Below are positions 63,933 through 64,000 of a stretch of DNA of 64,000 nt, one piece after another. The DNA lies in assembly GCF_003807585.1 (NCBI RefSeq), contig NZ_RMBX01000001.1, positions 558,001 through 622,000 on the forward strand, given 5' to 3'. Within the stretch, counting starts at the first letter, position 1. Each line of letters begins with the position of its first letter. The notes beneath the pieces were generated by a model. That model was not told the DNA's origin, did no database searches, and was given only the letters and a program-made list of their open reading frames with translations. This DNA is from Chitinophaga barathri. GTDB lineage: Bacteria; Bacteroidota; Bacteroidia; Chitinophagales; Chitinophagaceae. Made by a program: the position numbers and the translations under genes.

Positions 63933-64000
63933 GCTATTGCGAAAACAGCCGGAACACTTCCGCTGGATCGGCTTCGCCGGAAACCTTATCGCGCAAAGAA
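63933..64000 (-). CDS. C-terminal end of a truncated minus-strand gene
   Basis: Open from the window edge to TAG at 63933: residues SLRDKVSGEADPAEVFRLFS. Amphipathic and plausible as a C-terminus of a gene in the same orientation as the maintenance module. Too short to name. The 240 bases between it and the next gene hold nothing recognisable. Confidence 0.4.

Noticed and set aside
1..64000. CRISPR arrays, tRNA or rRNA genes, insertion-sequence transposases, integrase.
   Set aside because: No regular short repeats, cloverleaf-like sequences, rRNA conserved stretches, DDE transposase or tyrosine recombinase motifs were recognised on either strand.

Overview
The window comes from a Bacteroidota genome, probably a Chitinophagaceae- or Sphingobacteriia-type soil or freshwater lineage. 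The evidence is a SusC/SusD pair driven by FecR and ECF sigma factors, Bacteroidota-type conjugation genes (traE, traF, traG, a RteC-like regulator), a MobB-type relaxase with its VirD4 coupling protein, and Bacteroidota-style two-protein RHS loci. Genus cannot be assigned. No rRNA, tRNA or CRISPR array was seen.

Layout. (a) 0-16.7 kb, mostly minus strand: a conjugation module with an outer-membrane-type protein, a trypsin-like protease, TraG (VirB4-like ATPase), TraF split by a complete group II intron, TraE, a RteC-like regulator and several unrecognised element proteins. A stand-alone PD-(D/E)XK nuclease gene lies on the plus strand. (b) 16.7-17.7 kb: non-coding, with a long nested inverted repeat. 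(c) 17.7-31.9 kb: a cargo island with two sigma/FecR pairs around a plus-strand operon (thioredoxin-like lipoprotein, LanKC-type lanthionine synthetase, three paralogous small exported Cys peptides), which converges on a SusC/SusD operon across a perfect 19-bp palindromic terminator. (d) 33-34.7 kb: two unrecognised plus-strand genes. (e) 34.7-40.3 kb, minus: mobilisation module (VirD4-like coupling protein, relaxase, ribbon-helix-helix accessory protein, three small genes). (f) 41-54.4 kb, plus: envelope proteins, then an RHS polymorphic-toxin operon ending in a HExxH metallopeptidase toxin domain with an overlapping immunity candidate. (g) 54.4-64 kb, mainly minus: DUF4262-like protein, DUF3560-like protein, J-domain protein, SWIM protein, SSB, and a giant methylase/helicase whose frame is broken by one in-frame TAA.

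Because conjugation, mobilisation and maintenance modules all run on the minus strand and bracket the other islands, I infer that most or all of the window is one large integrative conjugative element (ICE) carrying an intron, a nuclease, a LanKC/peptide/SusCD island and an RHS toxin island. No integrase or attachment site is visible, so its ends are outside the window or not recognised. The strongest candidate for an undescribed system is the LanKC, three-peptide, thioredoxin and SusCD island at 19-32 kb.
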